Shown here piece by piece: positions 28,313 to 37,471 of a stretch of DNA of 64,000 nt. The first letter of the stretch is position 1; the number at the start of each line of letters is the position of its first letter. The DNA is from Companilactobacillus zhongbaensis (GTDB taxonomy: Bacteria > Bacillota > Bacilli > Lactobacillales > Lactobacillaceae): NCBI RefSeq assembly GCF_003946515.1, contig NZ_RHOM01000004.1, positions 1 to 64,000 on the forward strand, written 5' to 3'. A program made the position numbers and the translations under genes. The notes under the pieces are model-generated. The model saw only the letters and a program-made list of their open reading frames with translations. It made no database searches and was not told where the DNA came from.

Positions 28313-29098
28313 TTAACCCCTCCGACGATTACGAATAATATATTTATCAATTAAAAACAGTGGTATTAACGTGACAATTAAGAAAGTAAATGCATAAATT
28401 GCTGCAATTTTATATTTTCCGGCCGTTGTGAAAGGAAACATTCGCACTGATAAGGTTAAAAATTTTCCGTCACCTACTAACAACGTGGCCAAATATTGTG
28501 TCATTGATACGACATAAGTCATCAAAATTGCTCCTTGCAGTCCTGATTTACTCATTGGGAAAGTTACATTCCAAAATGTTTGCCAATTATTTGCTCCTAG
28601 GTTCTTACTTACACTTTCAAAAGCATTTCCATTTTGTTCAAAATTATCCATTAAAAGCTTGATGGCATACGGTAAATAAAACAATGTGTGTGCAATAACA
28701 ACACCTACGAAACTGCCGTTGAGACTAAATTTGATCATAACAAAATCCAAATTAGTCAATAATGCAATACTTGGAATTATCAACGGTAAGTATACTAATA
28801 GGTTGATAACTTTTTTTCCAAAAAAATCATAATGTGCTAGTAATATCGCCGTTGGATAAGCAATCGCTAAAGTCAAAATAATCGTACCCAAGGATAGTAA
28901 AATACTCTGAGTCAATGAATGGATCAGCTCAGAATTAGTAAAAAGCATTTTTATTAAATTTTGGAATTCGAGCTGCTGAGGTAATATATCCGGATAATTC
29001 CAACTGCTACCGATTGCTAATAAGAAAATCACGATCAGCGGAATAACGATCAGCGCACAAAAAATGAACGTCCAGATATTATTTAATAGGTTTTTCAT
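28313..29098 (-). CDS. ABC transporter permease (PotC/YnjC C-half-like)
   Basis: 261 residues, six membrane helices. The EAA loop for contact with the ATPase is KNLGANNWQTFWNVTFPMSKSG. It pairs with the permease encoded just upstream. In E. coli YnjC one long protein carries both halves; here they are split. It overlaps the upstream permease gene by four bases. Confidence 0.9.
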   Translation of the reverse strand: MKNLLNNIWTFIFCALIVIPLIVIFLLAIGSSWNYPDILPQQLEFQNLIKMLFTNSELIHSLTQSILLSLGTIILTLAIAYPTAILLAHYDFFGKKVINLLVYLPLIIPSIALLTNLDFVMIKFSLNGSFVGVVIAHTLFYLPYAIKLLMDNFEQNGNAFESVSKNLGANNWQTFWNVTFPMSKSGLQGAILMTYVVSMTQYLATLLVGDGKFLTLSVRMFPFTTAGKYKIAAIYAFTFLIVTLIPLFLIDKYIIRNRRRG

Positions 29099-29970
29099 CT
29101 GTTTCCTCCAATCCGACCACCAGGAATCTTCTTGGAGATTACTAGTAATACTGCTGCAAAAACAATCGAGAAAACTGACAAAATCATGTTTAGGCTCATT
29201 ACCAATGGAATTTGTGTGATATCGCCTTGAACATAATAGTTGTAAATATAAACCGGTAATAATTCTTTCTGCTGATTTCCTAAAAGAAACGGCACTTCAT
29301 AAGATCCAAAGTTGAACGAAAAATTAATTATAAACGCATTTACCAATGCCGTTTGGATCATCGGTAGTGTAACATTCCAAAAGGTTTGAAACTTGTTGGC
29401 ACCTAAATTTAAGGCTACTACTTCATACTTATCATTCATCTGTCGTAATACCAGCATCAGTGAAACAATGACGAATGGAATTTCCTTATACAAATAAGTA
29501 ATTATGACACCGATCTGGTAGTTATCATTTAACAACAAGGGAAATTGTTCCGTTGATTGTAGCAATCCTAAGTGAATCAAAATATTGGGAACGACGCCGG
29601 TTTGACTTAGTAACTGAAATAATGCAATGACTACAAAAATATGCGGTAGCATTACGGGTAATTCCGTAATTCGAAAGACTATTCCACGATCTTTTTTATG
29701 ACGATATAAGGTAATTGCAATCATCATACCAATTATGCAAGCTAAGAAAGCACTGACAACGGAAAATAAAAAAGTGCGCCAGCTAATACTCAAAAAGCTA
29801 GCATCGCTCAACGCACTAATATAGTATTCCCAAGTAAATTTTTTCATATTTAACACGGGATAATAACCAAAACTAGTTATTAATGATTTGAAAAGTGCAC
29901 TCAAGAAAAACAATAGAAAAAATAAGCAAAATGGTAATGATAACAAAATGATATTTTTTCTATTTGTCAT
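29095..29970 (-). CDS. ABC transporter permease (YnjC N-half-like)
   Basis: 291 residues, six membrane helices, with the EAA loop in ALNLGANKFQTFWNVTLPM. The near-identical EAA loop in the partner permease (LGAN-x-x-QTFWNVT-x-PM) suggests an internal duplication of one ancestral permease. It overlaps the binding-protein gene by 11 bases. Confidence 0.9.
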   Translation of the reverse strand: MTNRKNIILLSLPFCLFFLLFFLSALFKSLITSFGYYPVLNMKKFTWEYYISALSDASFLSISWRTFLFSVVSAFLACIIGMMIAITLYRHKKDRGIVFRITELPVMLPHIFVVIALFQLLSQTGVVPNILIHLGLLQSTEQFPLLLNDNYQIGVIITYLYKEIPFVIVSLMLVLRQMNDKYEVVALNLGANKFQTFWNVTLPMIQTALVNAFIINFSFNFGSYEVPFLLGNQQKELLPVYIYNYYVQGDITQIPLVMSLNMILSVFSIVFAAVLLVISKKIPGGRIGGNR

Positions 29971-31195
29971 TCAATACATGCTCCTTCCATAATTGTTCAA
30001 TAATGGGGATCTTCTTACCTGAAACCTCTGGCAAGCGTTTTTTCGCTAACTCATTAGCTGGAACGGTATTATTAGTTTCGACTGAATCATCTAATTTTTG
30101 TTTCATGTTTTGGGGCATTTTTGCTGAAGAATAAGGTGAAACTGTAGCTCCATATTTAGCATCTAACCGTTTAGTTTGTGCTTCCGGACTCAACATTGTA
30201 TTAATCAAAACCACGGCAGCCGATTTATTTGGAGCAGTTTTAGGAATAGCTAAGTAACTATAATTACCGATCATTCCGTTATCAAATAAGAACGTCTCAG
30301 CTTTATCATCAAAAAGCCCAGCTTGCTTTTGCGTGGCAACATACATTTGATTGTACGAGAAATCCATTGCAATCTGACCATCAGCAAACATTTTATCCAT
30401 TTGTGCAGTTGTCTTTGGATAATTTTGACCTTTTTGCCATAAATATGGTTTCAATTCATTCAAATAATCTAAGGCTGGTTTTATTACTTTGTAAATGCCT
30501 TCTTTAGTTGCGGGGGCTTTGTCGAGTTTGTCAAAACCAACAGTTTCATAAATTATATTTCTGACAAAAGCACTACCAGTAAAATCAGGTGGAGCCACAT
30601 ACGTCAGCTTTCCAGGATTTTCTTTAGCCCAAGCTAGCAACTTCTTGGCACTAGTTGGGTAATCTCCGTTAAACATCTCTTTGTTTCCAATTAAAACAAA
30701 TTGAGCATTTCCATATGGAATTTCTTGATTCTCGATCTTAGTTCCCATATCTGTTTTAGTGTCTTGATCATTTTTTGACATGTATTTCATGTTCGGTATC
30801 AATGATGGCTTGATCGTATCCAGTAATGATAACTTTTTAGCATTGTAAAAGTTTTCGCCATTGATCCACAGCACATCCATATTGCCAGTTTGCTTGTTGG
30901 CTTCTTTTTCAGTTGTTAATTTATTAATAATGGTATCAATGTCCATAGGTACACGTTTAACGGTAATACCTTTTTTCTTCATCATCGGTGTAACCACTTC
31001 ATCGACCCAACGATTTTGTGCATCATTTCCACCAAAACCATAGTAAGTTACAGTTTTACCCTTTGCATTTTGTAAGGCTTCTCGATAACTGGCAGGCATA
31101 GTTGAACTGTTATCTTTTTGACCACTGGAACATCCCCAAAGCAACAGTAATGGCAGCAACAATACTAAAAATTTGAAATATACTTTTTTATTCAA
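29960..31195 (-). CDS. ABC transporter substrate-binding lipoprotein, YnjB-like
   Basis: 411 residues. It has a lipoprotein signal peptide with lipobox LLLLWGC (Cys22), then a type-2 periplasmic-binding fold: KTVTYYGFGGNDAQNRWVDE, MDVLWINGENFYNAKK and FNGDYPTSAKKLLAWA. These blocks, and the DVLWINGENF stretch in particular, recall YnjB (COG4134). A TTG start follows GGGGGAG. The ligand is unknown; relatives resemble thiamine, iron and polyamine binders, so function should not be copied from those. Confidence 0.87.
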   Translation of the reverse strand: MNKKVYFKFLVLLLPLLLLWGCSSGQKDNSSTMPASYREALQNAKGKTVTYYGFGGNDAQNRWVDEVVTPMMKKKGITVKRVPMDIDTIINKLTTEKEANKQTGNMDVLWINGENFYNAKKLSLLDTIKPSLIPNMKYMSKNDQDTKTDMGTKIENQEIPYGNAQFVLIGNKEMFNGDYPTSAKKLLAWAKENPGKLTYVAPPDFTGSAFVRNIIYETVGFDKLDKAPATKEGIYKVIKPALDYLNELKPYLWQKGQNYPKTTAQMDKMFADGQIAMDFSYNQMYVATQKQAGLFDDKAETFLFDNGMIGNYSYLAIPKTAPNKSAAVVLINTMLSPEAQTKRLDAKYGATVSPYSSAKMPQNMKQKLDDSVETNNTVPANELAKKRLPEVSGKKIPIIEQLWKEHVLNDK

Positions 31196-31207
31196 TATAT
31201 TCTCCCC

Positions 31208-31861
31208 CTAAATCATTTTCTTGTGTTGTCCAATTTTTTTCGGAATATATGTTAGTAAAAATAAAACAATACCGAAAATAGTAAACTTCAAGGTGAGTGA
31301 CCAAGATACACCTTCCGTCAATATATCGGATGCCATGTACGCATAAATAAAGCATGCCGGTAACATGGTAATTCCTGAGATAATGCTAAAACGCCAAAAT
31401 TTCATTGGTGTCAAAGCATAAGCATAGCTTTGAATCGCATATGGAAAAATTGGCACTAGTCTAGTTAGGATTAAAAATGAGACCCCATTTTCATCAACAC
31501 CATGCATGATTTTCTTAAAGGTCGTTTTATCTCCATATTTTCGATACACCTCGTCACGCAAAAGTGTCCGTCCTAAAATAAATGAAATACTAGCCCCAAC
31601 AGTACTTCCAATAACTGTCAATAAACCTCCAATGAAACCTCCATAGGCAATCCCAGCAACGATTGCCAACAATCCACCTGGGAGCATAAAAACTGCCGTG
31701 ATGATACATAGCAAAATAAATGCTAGGTATCCGATCATCCCTTGGTCTTTAAACCAAGCTTGCATTTCTGGAACGTTTTGAAGTTCAGAAATCAAACCGG
31801 TTTTATAGAAAATAAACACACCTACTGCTATCAAAACGATAAAAGCTATTACTTTTTTCAT
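31208..31861 (-). CDS. TVP38/TMEM64 family membrane protein (YdjX/YdjZ-like)
   Basis: 217 residues, five to six membrane segments. The VTT/SNARE-assoc core shows PGGLLAIVAGIAYGGFIGGLL and GASISFILGRTLLRD; RLVPIFPYAIQSYAYAL is the conserved proline-rich half-helix. The family overlaps the DedA superfamily and includes lipid scramblases. In E. coli two family members lie next to ynjABCDE, as here. It follows a longer paralog by four bases. Confidence 0.9.
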   Translation of the reverse strand: MKKVIAFIVLIAVGVFIFYKTGLISELQNVPEMQAWFKDQGMIGYLAFILLCIITAVFMLPGGLLAIVAGIAYGGFIGGLLTVIGSTVGASISFILGRTLLRDEVYRKYGDKTTFKKIMHGVDENGVSFLILTRLVPIFPYAIQSYAYALTPMKFWRFSIISGITMLPACFIYAYMASDILTEGVSWSLTLKFTIFGIVLFLLTYIPKKIGQHKKMI

Positions 31862-31865
31862 CCAC

Positions 31866-32987
31866 TCACCTCTTCACTTGCCTATTCTTCACGATTCTTT
31901 TAGCTAAAAGTGATAGCACGATCAAAAGAACAAAGGCAATAATCCCTATAAATAATAAATTTTTATTTCCATCCAAACTACCGCCGACTATTGAATAAAC
32001 GATAGTTGCTGGCAGTTGGCCTATCCCTGTAGCAATCAAAAACTTGCCAGTTTTCATATCAGTGAATCCCGCTCCATAGCTGACTTCATCAAATGAGACA
32101 AAAGGCAATAGTCTCAAAATAATGATCGTGAAATCACCATATTCATCAAAAAAACGGTCCATTTTCGAAAGAGCATTTTCCGTTATCAATTTTTCCGCAA
32201 AAGGACGGCCCAGACCGCGTGCAATATAAAAACACAATAATGCTCCTATCATAGAACTAGTCCATGATAAAGTTGCTCCCCAATACCAGCCATATAAATA
32301 GGCATTTGCGAATGTTAAAACGAACGCAGGTAATGGTGCCAAAATAGATTGAAAAATCATCAACAAAGCTGATATCAGTGGTCCATAAGCACCAAATCCA
32401 TTGATATAATCTCTCAGTGCTTTGATGTCCATTTTTACTAGCATCGCTGATATGTTATTAATAAAATCTCGATATGCCGGGATCACGTAATACAATCCAA
32501 CTAGCATGATCAGCACCACAACAGTTAATACCATGCCTATTTTTGACTGAATGGTCATTTTCTTGAATTTGTGATTAGTTTTGATTTTTTCAACTGGATG
32601 ATAATAATTGTCGATAATTAAGATAACCAAAGTAATAACAATTATCATCAATAACAGTATCGCAATAATGTTGCCTGATACGTTGGTGTGAAACATTTGA
32701 TTAAAGATAGTCCCTAAAACAACAATTAGCGGTACCAAATGGTAAACCGCTAATAGTGTCATCAATATGATTATCGTTATCCAAAATGTTTGGCCCAGTC
32801 GAAAAATCGCCCAATTTTGTCGTAAATGTTTTCCGTAATATAAATACATTAAATAGACGATTATGCAAACAATTGGAATTATCCAACCGACCACAATATT
32901 CGAGCGTATCCAAGTGATTTTATAACATAACAACGATACAAATATGCCGATGATCAAAGAGTTGTAGATTATCCGCAATTGTGTCAT
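31866..32987 (-). CDS. TVP38/TMEM64 family membrane protein with extra N-terminal membrane domain
   Basis: About 373 residues. The C-terminal half is the TVP38 core (PLPAFVLTFANAYLYGWYWGA, CFYIARGLGRPFAEKL, RLLPFVSFDEVSYGAGF). The N-terminal half (about residues 1-165) adds five or so membrane helices of no recognised family. An ATG at 32987 with GGGG seven bases upstream is preferred to 32993. It is the second gene of the operon, after the secreted rhodanese. Confidence 0.87.
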   Translation of the reverse strand: MTQLRIIYNSLIIGIFVSLLCYKITWIRSNIVVGWIIPIVCIIVYLMYLYYGKHLRQNWAIFRLGQTFWITIIILMTLLAVYHLVPLIVVLGTIFNQMFHTNVSGNIIAILLLMIIVITLVILIIDNYYHPVEKIKTNHKFKKMTIQSKIGMVLTVVVLIMLVGLYYVIPAYRDFINNISAMLVKMDIKALRDYINGFGAYGPLISALLMIFQSILAPLPAFVLTFANAYLYGWYWGATLSWTSSMIGALLCFYIARGLGRPFAEKLITENALSKMDRFFDEYGDFTIIILRLLPFVSFDEVSYGAGFTDMKTGKFLIATGIGQLPATIVYSIVGGSLDGNKNLLFIGIIAFVLLIVLSLLAKRIVKNRQVKR

Positions 32988-33007
32988 TGTCATACCCCAT
33001 TAATATT

Positions 33008-34045
33008 CTATTTGAGAATCTTTACGTTGTCAGAACGTGGATCTCCTACTTGTACTTGATACTTAGAAGGATTTTTCTTGTGGGCTTTGTCCCAAGCATA
33101 CCAGCCACCATCAAATACATGGATGTTCTTCCAACCAGCTTGATAGGTAATCAAAAAGGCAGTAGCTGCTCTCCAACCAGTTCCACAATAAAAATCGATA
33201 TTGCTGTCTGGAGTAATACCCCATTCTTTCCATGTTGGTGCGATTTCGTCAGCAGTTTTAACTGTTCCATCTTTGTGCAACAAGTATGCTGAATCTGCAG
33301 ATGTCTTACTTGTTTTAGCATAAACAGCACCCTTTGGCTCACCCTTGGCCTTGATATATGAATAGCCACTAGTCTTACCAGTGAATTCTTTCCATGAACG
33401 AGTACTTGCTAAAATAACATTTGGATCGGCTTTTTGTTGCTTCTTGAAATCTGCTGGTGTCTTGATTAAATATGAAGCATTAGCTGGTGCTTTAACTCCA
33501 AATTTCTTAGCAGCCTTAACTGATTTTTGGCTTCCCTTTTGAATCTTATAATCAGCTTTCTTCCAAGCATCATATCCACCATCAACTACCTTGATATTAT
33601 CAACTCCAGCCCATAATGCAGCAAATGCTACACGACTAGCAGCATTAACATCAGTCGAATAAACAATCAAAGTAGTTTTGCTAGTAACACCGTTTTTCAA
33701 AAGCAATTTTTTGATTTTCTTTGCTGAAAGAATATTCCATTGATTTTTCTCAGATTCAACTGAGTTAGTGTTAATGTGCAAAGCACCAGGAATGTGTCCC
33801 TTCTTAAAAGTTGAATCATTACCATATGATGCTTCAAAAACCTTATAATTTTTAATCTTGGTATTATTATTAATGACCTTATTGGTCCATTTTGGAGTTA
33901 CGAAAACTTTTGGACCTGTTTGTGTCGTCTTTTGATCTGCATTATCATCCGCAGCTTTTACATTAGTAACTGAACTTAGTGCGACTGATGAAAGCGCTAA
34001 CACAAAAATCAAAGCGACAAGAACGAATTTTTTAAAAAACTTCAT
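33008..34045 (-). CDS. Secreted two-domain rhodanese (sulfurtransferase, YnjE-like)
   Basis: 345 residues with a Sec signal peptide (residues 1-31, ending NVKA). Two rhodanese domains follow. The first (FKKGHIPGALHINTN) has STDVNAAS where the active-site loop should be, so it lacks the catalytic Cys. The second has FYCGTGWRAATAF with the Cys. This is the usual inactive-plus-active arrangement of two-domain sulfurtransferases. It acts outside the membrane or on the surface, which is rare for rhodaneses of lactic acid bacteria. First gene of the operon. Confidence 0.9.
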   Translation of the reverse strand: MKFFKKFVLVALIFVLALSSVALSSVTNVKAADDNADQKTTQTGPKVFVTPKWTNKVINNNTKIKNYKVFEASYGNDSTFKKGHIPGALHINTNSVESEKNQWNILSAKKIKKLLLKNGVTSKTTLIVYSTDVNAASRVAFAALWAGVDNIKVVDGGYDAWKKADYKIQKGSQKSVKAAKKFGVKAPANASYLIKTPADFKKQQKADPNVILASTRSWKEFTGKTSGYSYIKAKGEPKGAVYAKTSKTSADSAYLLHKDGTVKTADEIAPTWKEWGITPDSNIDFYCGTGWRAATAFLITYQAGWKNIHVFDGGWYAWDKAHKKNPSKYQVQVGDPRSDNVKILK

Positions 34046-34120
34046 GGCTCCCCCTCATAAATCTTAATTTAAACCCCGTAAAACGCTCAATTGTTACATT
34101 TTGAACATATCGACGTTCTA

Positions 34121-34149
34121 ATTATAAACATGGAAATTGGGAAACACAA
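34121..34149 (-). promoter_or_regulatory. Promoter of the 23-34 kb operon
   Basis: On the minus strand TTGTGT (34144-34149), 17 bases, TATAAT (34121-34126). It lies 76 bases before the rhodanese start, the only long spacer upstream of the 13 genes. Confidence 0.6.
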
Positions 34150-34176
34150 ATATCATATTTGAATGCATCTATTAGT

Positions 34177-34199
34177 ATTAATAGATAATATCTATTAAT
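34177..34199. promoter_or_regulatory. Perfect palindrome upstream of the operon promoter
   Basis: Eleven-base arms (ATTAATAGATA and its reverse complement) around one central A. It lies about 28 bases upstream of the -35 box, a position suited to an activator or to a repressor acting with a second site. Partial copies of CTATTA flank it. The rest of the spacer (34046-34366) has no gene I can support. Confidence 0.6.
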
Positions 34200-34366
34200 T
34201 GATATTATCAAATGCTGTATGTGTATTGGATTCAACGTTTCTAAAATCGATTCTTTGTGATTCTATAGTCATGGATATATAAAAAATTATATCGATATTT
34301 ATTTACTATCTGTAAACTTGACTATTTTGATTATTTTGTCAAGTTTGTTGCTTTTTCACAAAAAAA

Positions 34367-34390
34367 TAAACCTCAAAATTATGAGGTTTA
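34367..34390 (-). terminator. recD2 terminator
   Basis: TAAACCTCA and TGAGGTTTA form a 9-bp stem, followed on the minus strand by TTTTTT. It lies directly at the recD2 stop. Confidence 0.85.
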
Positions 34391-36826
34391 CTACTTTTCG
34401 ACCGGCATGAAATCACTAGGTTTTACACCGTCCATCCCAATCATCGGATCAATCGAGTTGGCCATGATTTTATCTAAGGTCAATCGATTATCTTGAGTTT
34501 GGTCGACCTTTTCGGAAGTTTCATTAAAAACGTCCTGACTTGGTGACTCTTGAACAACATCTGCCTCTTTATGTGCAGACGTTTCAACAATCGGCTTTTT
34601 AAAGACGTTGCTTAATCTTTCTTTCAAAGTGGTATTGCGTTCGCTTGATTTATCGGTGATAGCTCTTGAAAAAGCCGAACGGTCACCTACCATGATCAAT
34701 AGTTTCTTTGAACGTGTGATTGCTGTGTATAGCAAGTTTCGACGCAGCATTCGTGATTCTTCATTAACTAGTGGCAAGATCACCACTTCAAATTCCGAAC
34801 CTTGAGCCTTATGGATCGACGTACAGTATGCCAATGCAATATTGGTCCAGTCTTTTCGATCCAAGACTACTTCGTTACCTTCAAAATCAATCACGATCTG
34901 ATCGACTTTTTCTTTATTTTCCTTAGCCAAGATGATTCCAACAATCATCCCGATCTCACCGTTGAAGACATTATCTTCTGGTGAATTGACTAGATAGACT
35001 ACCTTGTCATTGATACGGTAGTGTACATTTCCAATCGATACTTCTTTTCGTTTTTGTGTCATCGGATTGACAACATTTTGGATCGTCGCATTCAGATTAT
35101 CGATCCCAGCCATTCCGCGGTACATTGGAGCTAAGATTTGAACATCAGCAATGTTGTAGCCATTTTCTGCTGATTTAGTAATGATCTGCGAGACGGCTTC
35201 AGGAATGTCTCGACTATTACGGCTAACAAAACTCCGGTCAGCTTTTTTAACGAAAAGATCATCATCAACGATACCTTGATTGATATCGTGAGCTAACTGA
35301 ATGATGGACGAATCGTCATCCATCCGATGGATCTCGGTTAAGATCGTGCTGGCAAAAACATCACTAGCAATCATATCGGCAAAAATTTGACCTGGTCCAA
35401 CTGATGGCAATTGGTCCCTATCACCTACCAAGATGACTTGAGTACCTGGTTGAACTGCATTGATCAAAGTCCGGAACAGGCGGGTATCGACCATCGACAT
35501 CTCATCGATGATCAACAATTTACAGTCTAAGGTCGGCTCGGCGTACTCATCATCTTCCGTTCCAGTCAATCCTAACAAACGATGAATCGTCATCGCTGGT
35601 AAGCCGGTAGTTTCACCCATGTGTTTGGCTGCCCTTCCAGTGGGAGCGGCTAAAGCTATGGAATAGTTCTCTGACGAAGGATCCAGTGTCTCATCGTTTA
35701 AGCGCGCATACATGGCTACGATTCCGTTGATGATAGTCGTTTTACCAGTACCAGGACCACCTGTCAGGAGGAAAATCGAGTTGTTGAGTGCGGCCTGAAT
35801 CGCTTTTTGTTGAGAAGTATCATAACTGACTTTGAACTGTTCTTGAACTTTCTTCAAATTCTTCTGGTAATCAGCATCGCTCCACTCACGTTCCTGGAAA
35901 GTATCACTGATCATCTTCAAAGACTGTGCAATAGACCACTCACTGTCAAAAATAGCCTTCTCATAGATTTTTTCATCATCGACGATCAATTGACCGTCTT
36001 TAACTAATTCCTTCAGACACGACTCAATTTTGTCCGGTAAGTCATCACCTGAATTGCGGTTCCGCAAAGTTCTCATGGCTTCTCGAAAAAGAACTTCATG
36101 AGTTACGTATGAATCTCCCGAAGCATTGACTATATTATCAACGACTTGGATCAAAGCACCCTTGATCCGGCGAGGATCATCTTCAGGAATACCCAGTTGA
36201 CGAGCGAGTTCATCAGCTCGCTTAAAACCGATACCTTTGATCTCCAAAACTAATTTGTATGGGTCTTCGGTAATCTTGTCCAAAGTGTTGCCACCGTATT
36301 TTTGATAAATACGAGCCGACAAAACATTACCAAAGCCATAATTGCTCAATTGAAACAGCGTTTGTTCAGCTTGATTCGAATTAGAAATTTGTTCAACGAC
36401 TTGGTCAGTCTTTTCCTTACCTAACTTCAAAAAATCCAAAGCGTGGGGATCTCGCATGATCTTATCGATGGCATCATTTCCTAGTTGATCAACGATTTTT
36501 TCAGCCGTCTTCTTCCCAACGCCAGGAAATTCGTCACCAGAGAAAAAGCTGATCAATTCCTTACGACCGCTAGGGCGACTATGGTGATAAGTCTCAGCTT
36601 GAAATTGCTTACCATACTTAGGATGATCGACTAAGTGACCTTCAAACTTATACTCTTCTTCCTCGGAGATTTCGCCAAAACTACCAGTAATGACAATATC
36701 CTTACCGTCCCAGTCGGTATTAGTTTTCTTGATCTTGATAGTAAAAATCTTGAATAAATTTTCCGGATTCTCAAAGAAAATGGCCTTCACAGTTCCAATA
36801 AAATATTGATTATTGTCTTCAGTCAT
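34391..36826 (-). CDS. recD2: ATP-dependent DNA helicase RecD2
   Basis: About 811 residues. It has an N-terminal OB-like and helix-hairpin-helix region (EFPGVGKKTAEKIV and EIKGIGFKRADEL), Walker A in LTGGPGTGKTTI, DEXX box LLIIDEMSMVD and the C-terminal UvrD-like motif YCTSIHKAQGSEF with YTAITRSKKLL. A 5'-3' helicase of the RecBCD-independent type, involved in replication fork maintenance and mismatch repair in bacilli. The ATG at 36826 has GGAGG upstream. It overlaps the TPR gene by eight bases. Confidence 0.96.
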   Translation of the reverse strand: MTEDNNQYFIGTVKAIFFENPENLFKIFTIKIKKTNTDWDGKDIVITGSFGEISEEEEYKFEGHLVDHPKYGKQFQAETYHHSRPSGRKELISFFSGDEFPGVGKKTAEKIVDQLGNDAIDKIMRDPHALDFLKLGKEKTDQVVEQISNSNQAEQTLFQLSNYGFGNVLSARIYQKYGGNTLDKITEDPYKLVLEIKGIGFKRADELARQLGIPEDDPRRIKGALIQVVDNIVNASGDSYVTHEVLFREAMRTLRNRNSGDDLPDKIESCLKELVKDGQLIVDDEKIYEKAIFDSEWSIAQSLKMISDTFQEREWSDADYQKNLKKVQEQFKVSYDTSQQKAIQAALNNSIFLLTGGPGTGKTTIINGIVAMYARLNDETLDPSSENYSIALAAPTGRAAKHMGETTGLPAMTIHRLLGLTGTEDDEYAEPTLDCKLLIIDEMSMVDTRLFRTLINAVQPGTQVILVGDRDQLPSVGPGQIFADMIASDVFASTILTEIHRMDDDSSIIQLAHDINQGIVDDDLFVKKADRSFVSRNSRDIPEAVSQIITKSAENGYNIADVQILAPMYRGMAGIDNLNATIQNVVNPMTQKRKEVSIGNVHYRINDKVVYLVNSPEDNVFNGEIGMIVGIILAKENKEKVDQIVIDFEGNEVVLDRKDWTNIALAYCTSIHKAQGSEFEVVILPLVNEESRMLRRNLLYTAITRSKKLLIMVGDRSAFSRAITDKSSERNTTLKERLSNVFKKPIVETSAHKEADVVQESPSQDVFNETSEKVDQTQDNRLTLDKIMANSIDPMIGMDGVKPSDFMPVEK

Positions 36827-37463
36827 TGCTACCTCCATTTTCCGTTAAAAATCTTTGCAGATCGGCTAATTTCTTCTCGTGTTCAACAAAGTACTTTTCA
36901 TCCAATGACTTCGCTTTTTCTAAATAAGTTTGATAAGGACGTTCTAAGTTCATCAAACAAATAGCGATGTTAAAAAAGTATTTTGCTGTCGGCTTCAACT
37001 CGACTGCTTTCTGATAATAATCAATAGCTGACTCAAAGTTAGCATTCGTCATCAAAAGATCAGCTAATAATTCATTAGACAAAACATCATTCGGCGCTTT
37101 TTCCACGGCTGTCAAAGCAAAGGCAATCGCCATATTGGCCTTACCTTGCTCGTTAAGCGTCTTAGCTTTCATATAATAAGCTTGAAAACCGTAATCAGCA
37201 GCAATCAATCGATCAAATATTTCACTAGCACGATCAAATTTATCAGCTAAATAATAAACATTCCCCAAATTGTATAACAAGTCATTATTATTAGGAAACA
37301 ACGTCAAAGAACGAGCCAGCAATTCTTCTGCCTGCTCGAGATCATTAACGTCCACCAAACTAGCTGAAAGTTCCAAAATAACGTCCAGCTGCTGATTATT
37401 TTTATTTAATTTTGCCACGAGTTTTTGAATGTGAGCTCGCTTAAGTTCTTCTTGACTACTCAT
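36819..37463 (-). CDS. TPR repeat protein
   Basis: 214 residues made of about five tetratricopeptide repeats (for example AEELLARSLTLFPNNNDLLYNLG and SAIDYYQKAVELKPTAKYFFNIA, each cut here). A soluble scaffold, likely to bind partner proteins. The gene lies between recD2 and a histidine phosphatase, an order found in other lactobacilli. GAGGTAG precedes the ATG. The partner is unknown. Confidence 0.88.
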   Translation of the reverse strand: MSSQEELKRAHIQKLVAKLNKNNQQLDVILELSASLVDVNDLEQAEELLARSLTLFPNNNDLLYNLGNVYYLADKFDRASEIFDRLIAADYGFQAYYMKAKTLNEQGKANMAIAFALTAVEKAPNDVLSNELLADLLMTNANFESAIDYYQKAVELKPTAKYFFNIAICLMNLERPYQTYLEKAKSLDEKYFVEHEKKLADLQRFLTENGGSND

Positions 37464-37471
37464 GTACTACC

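Noticed and set aside
27322-31195. Spermidine, iron or thiamine importer assignment for the ABC system
   Set aside because: The permeases and ATPase resemble several such families, but the binding protein looks YnjB-like and no ligand motif can be read. A TPP riboswitch is absent here, while thiT has one.
23393-34045. Arsenosugar biosynthesis cluster, as the two glycosyltransferase family names would suggest
   Set aside because: No ArsM methyltransferase, ArsS radical SAM or other arsenic gene is present in the window. The names reflect association in other organisms, so no arsenic function is assigned.
36819-36838. Start of recD2 at 36838
   Set aside because: That start lies in front of the GGAGG binding site, which serves the ATG at 36826.
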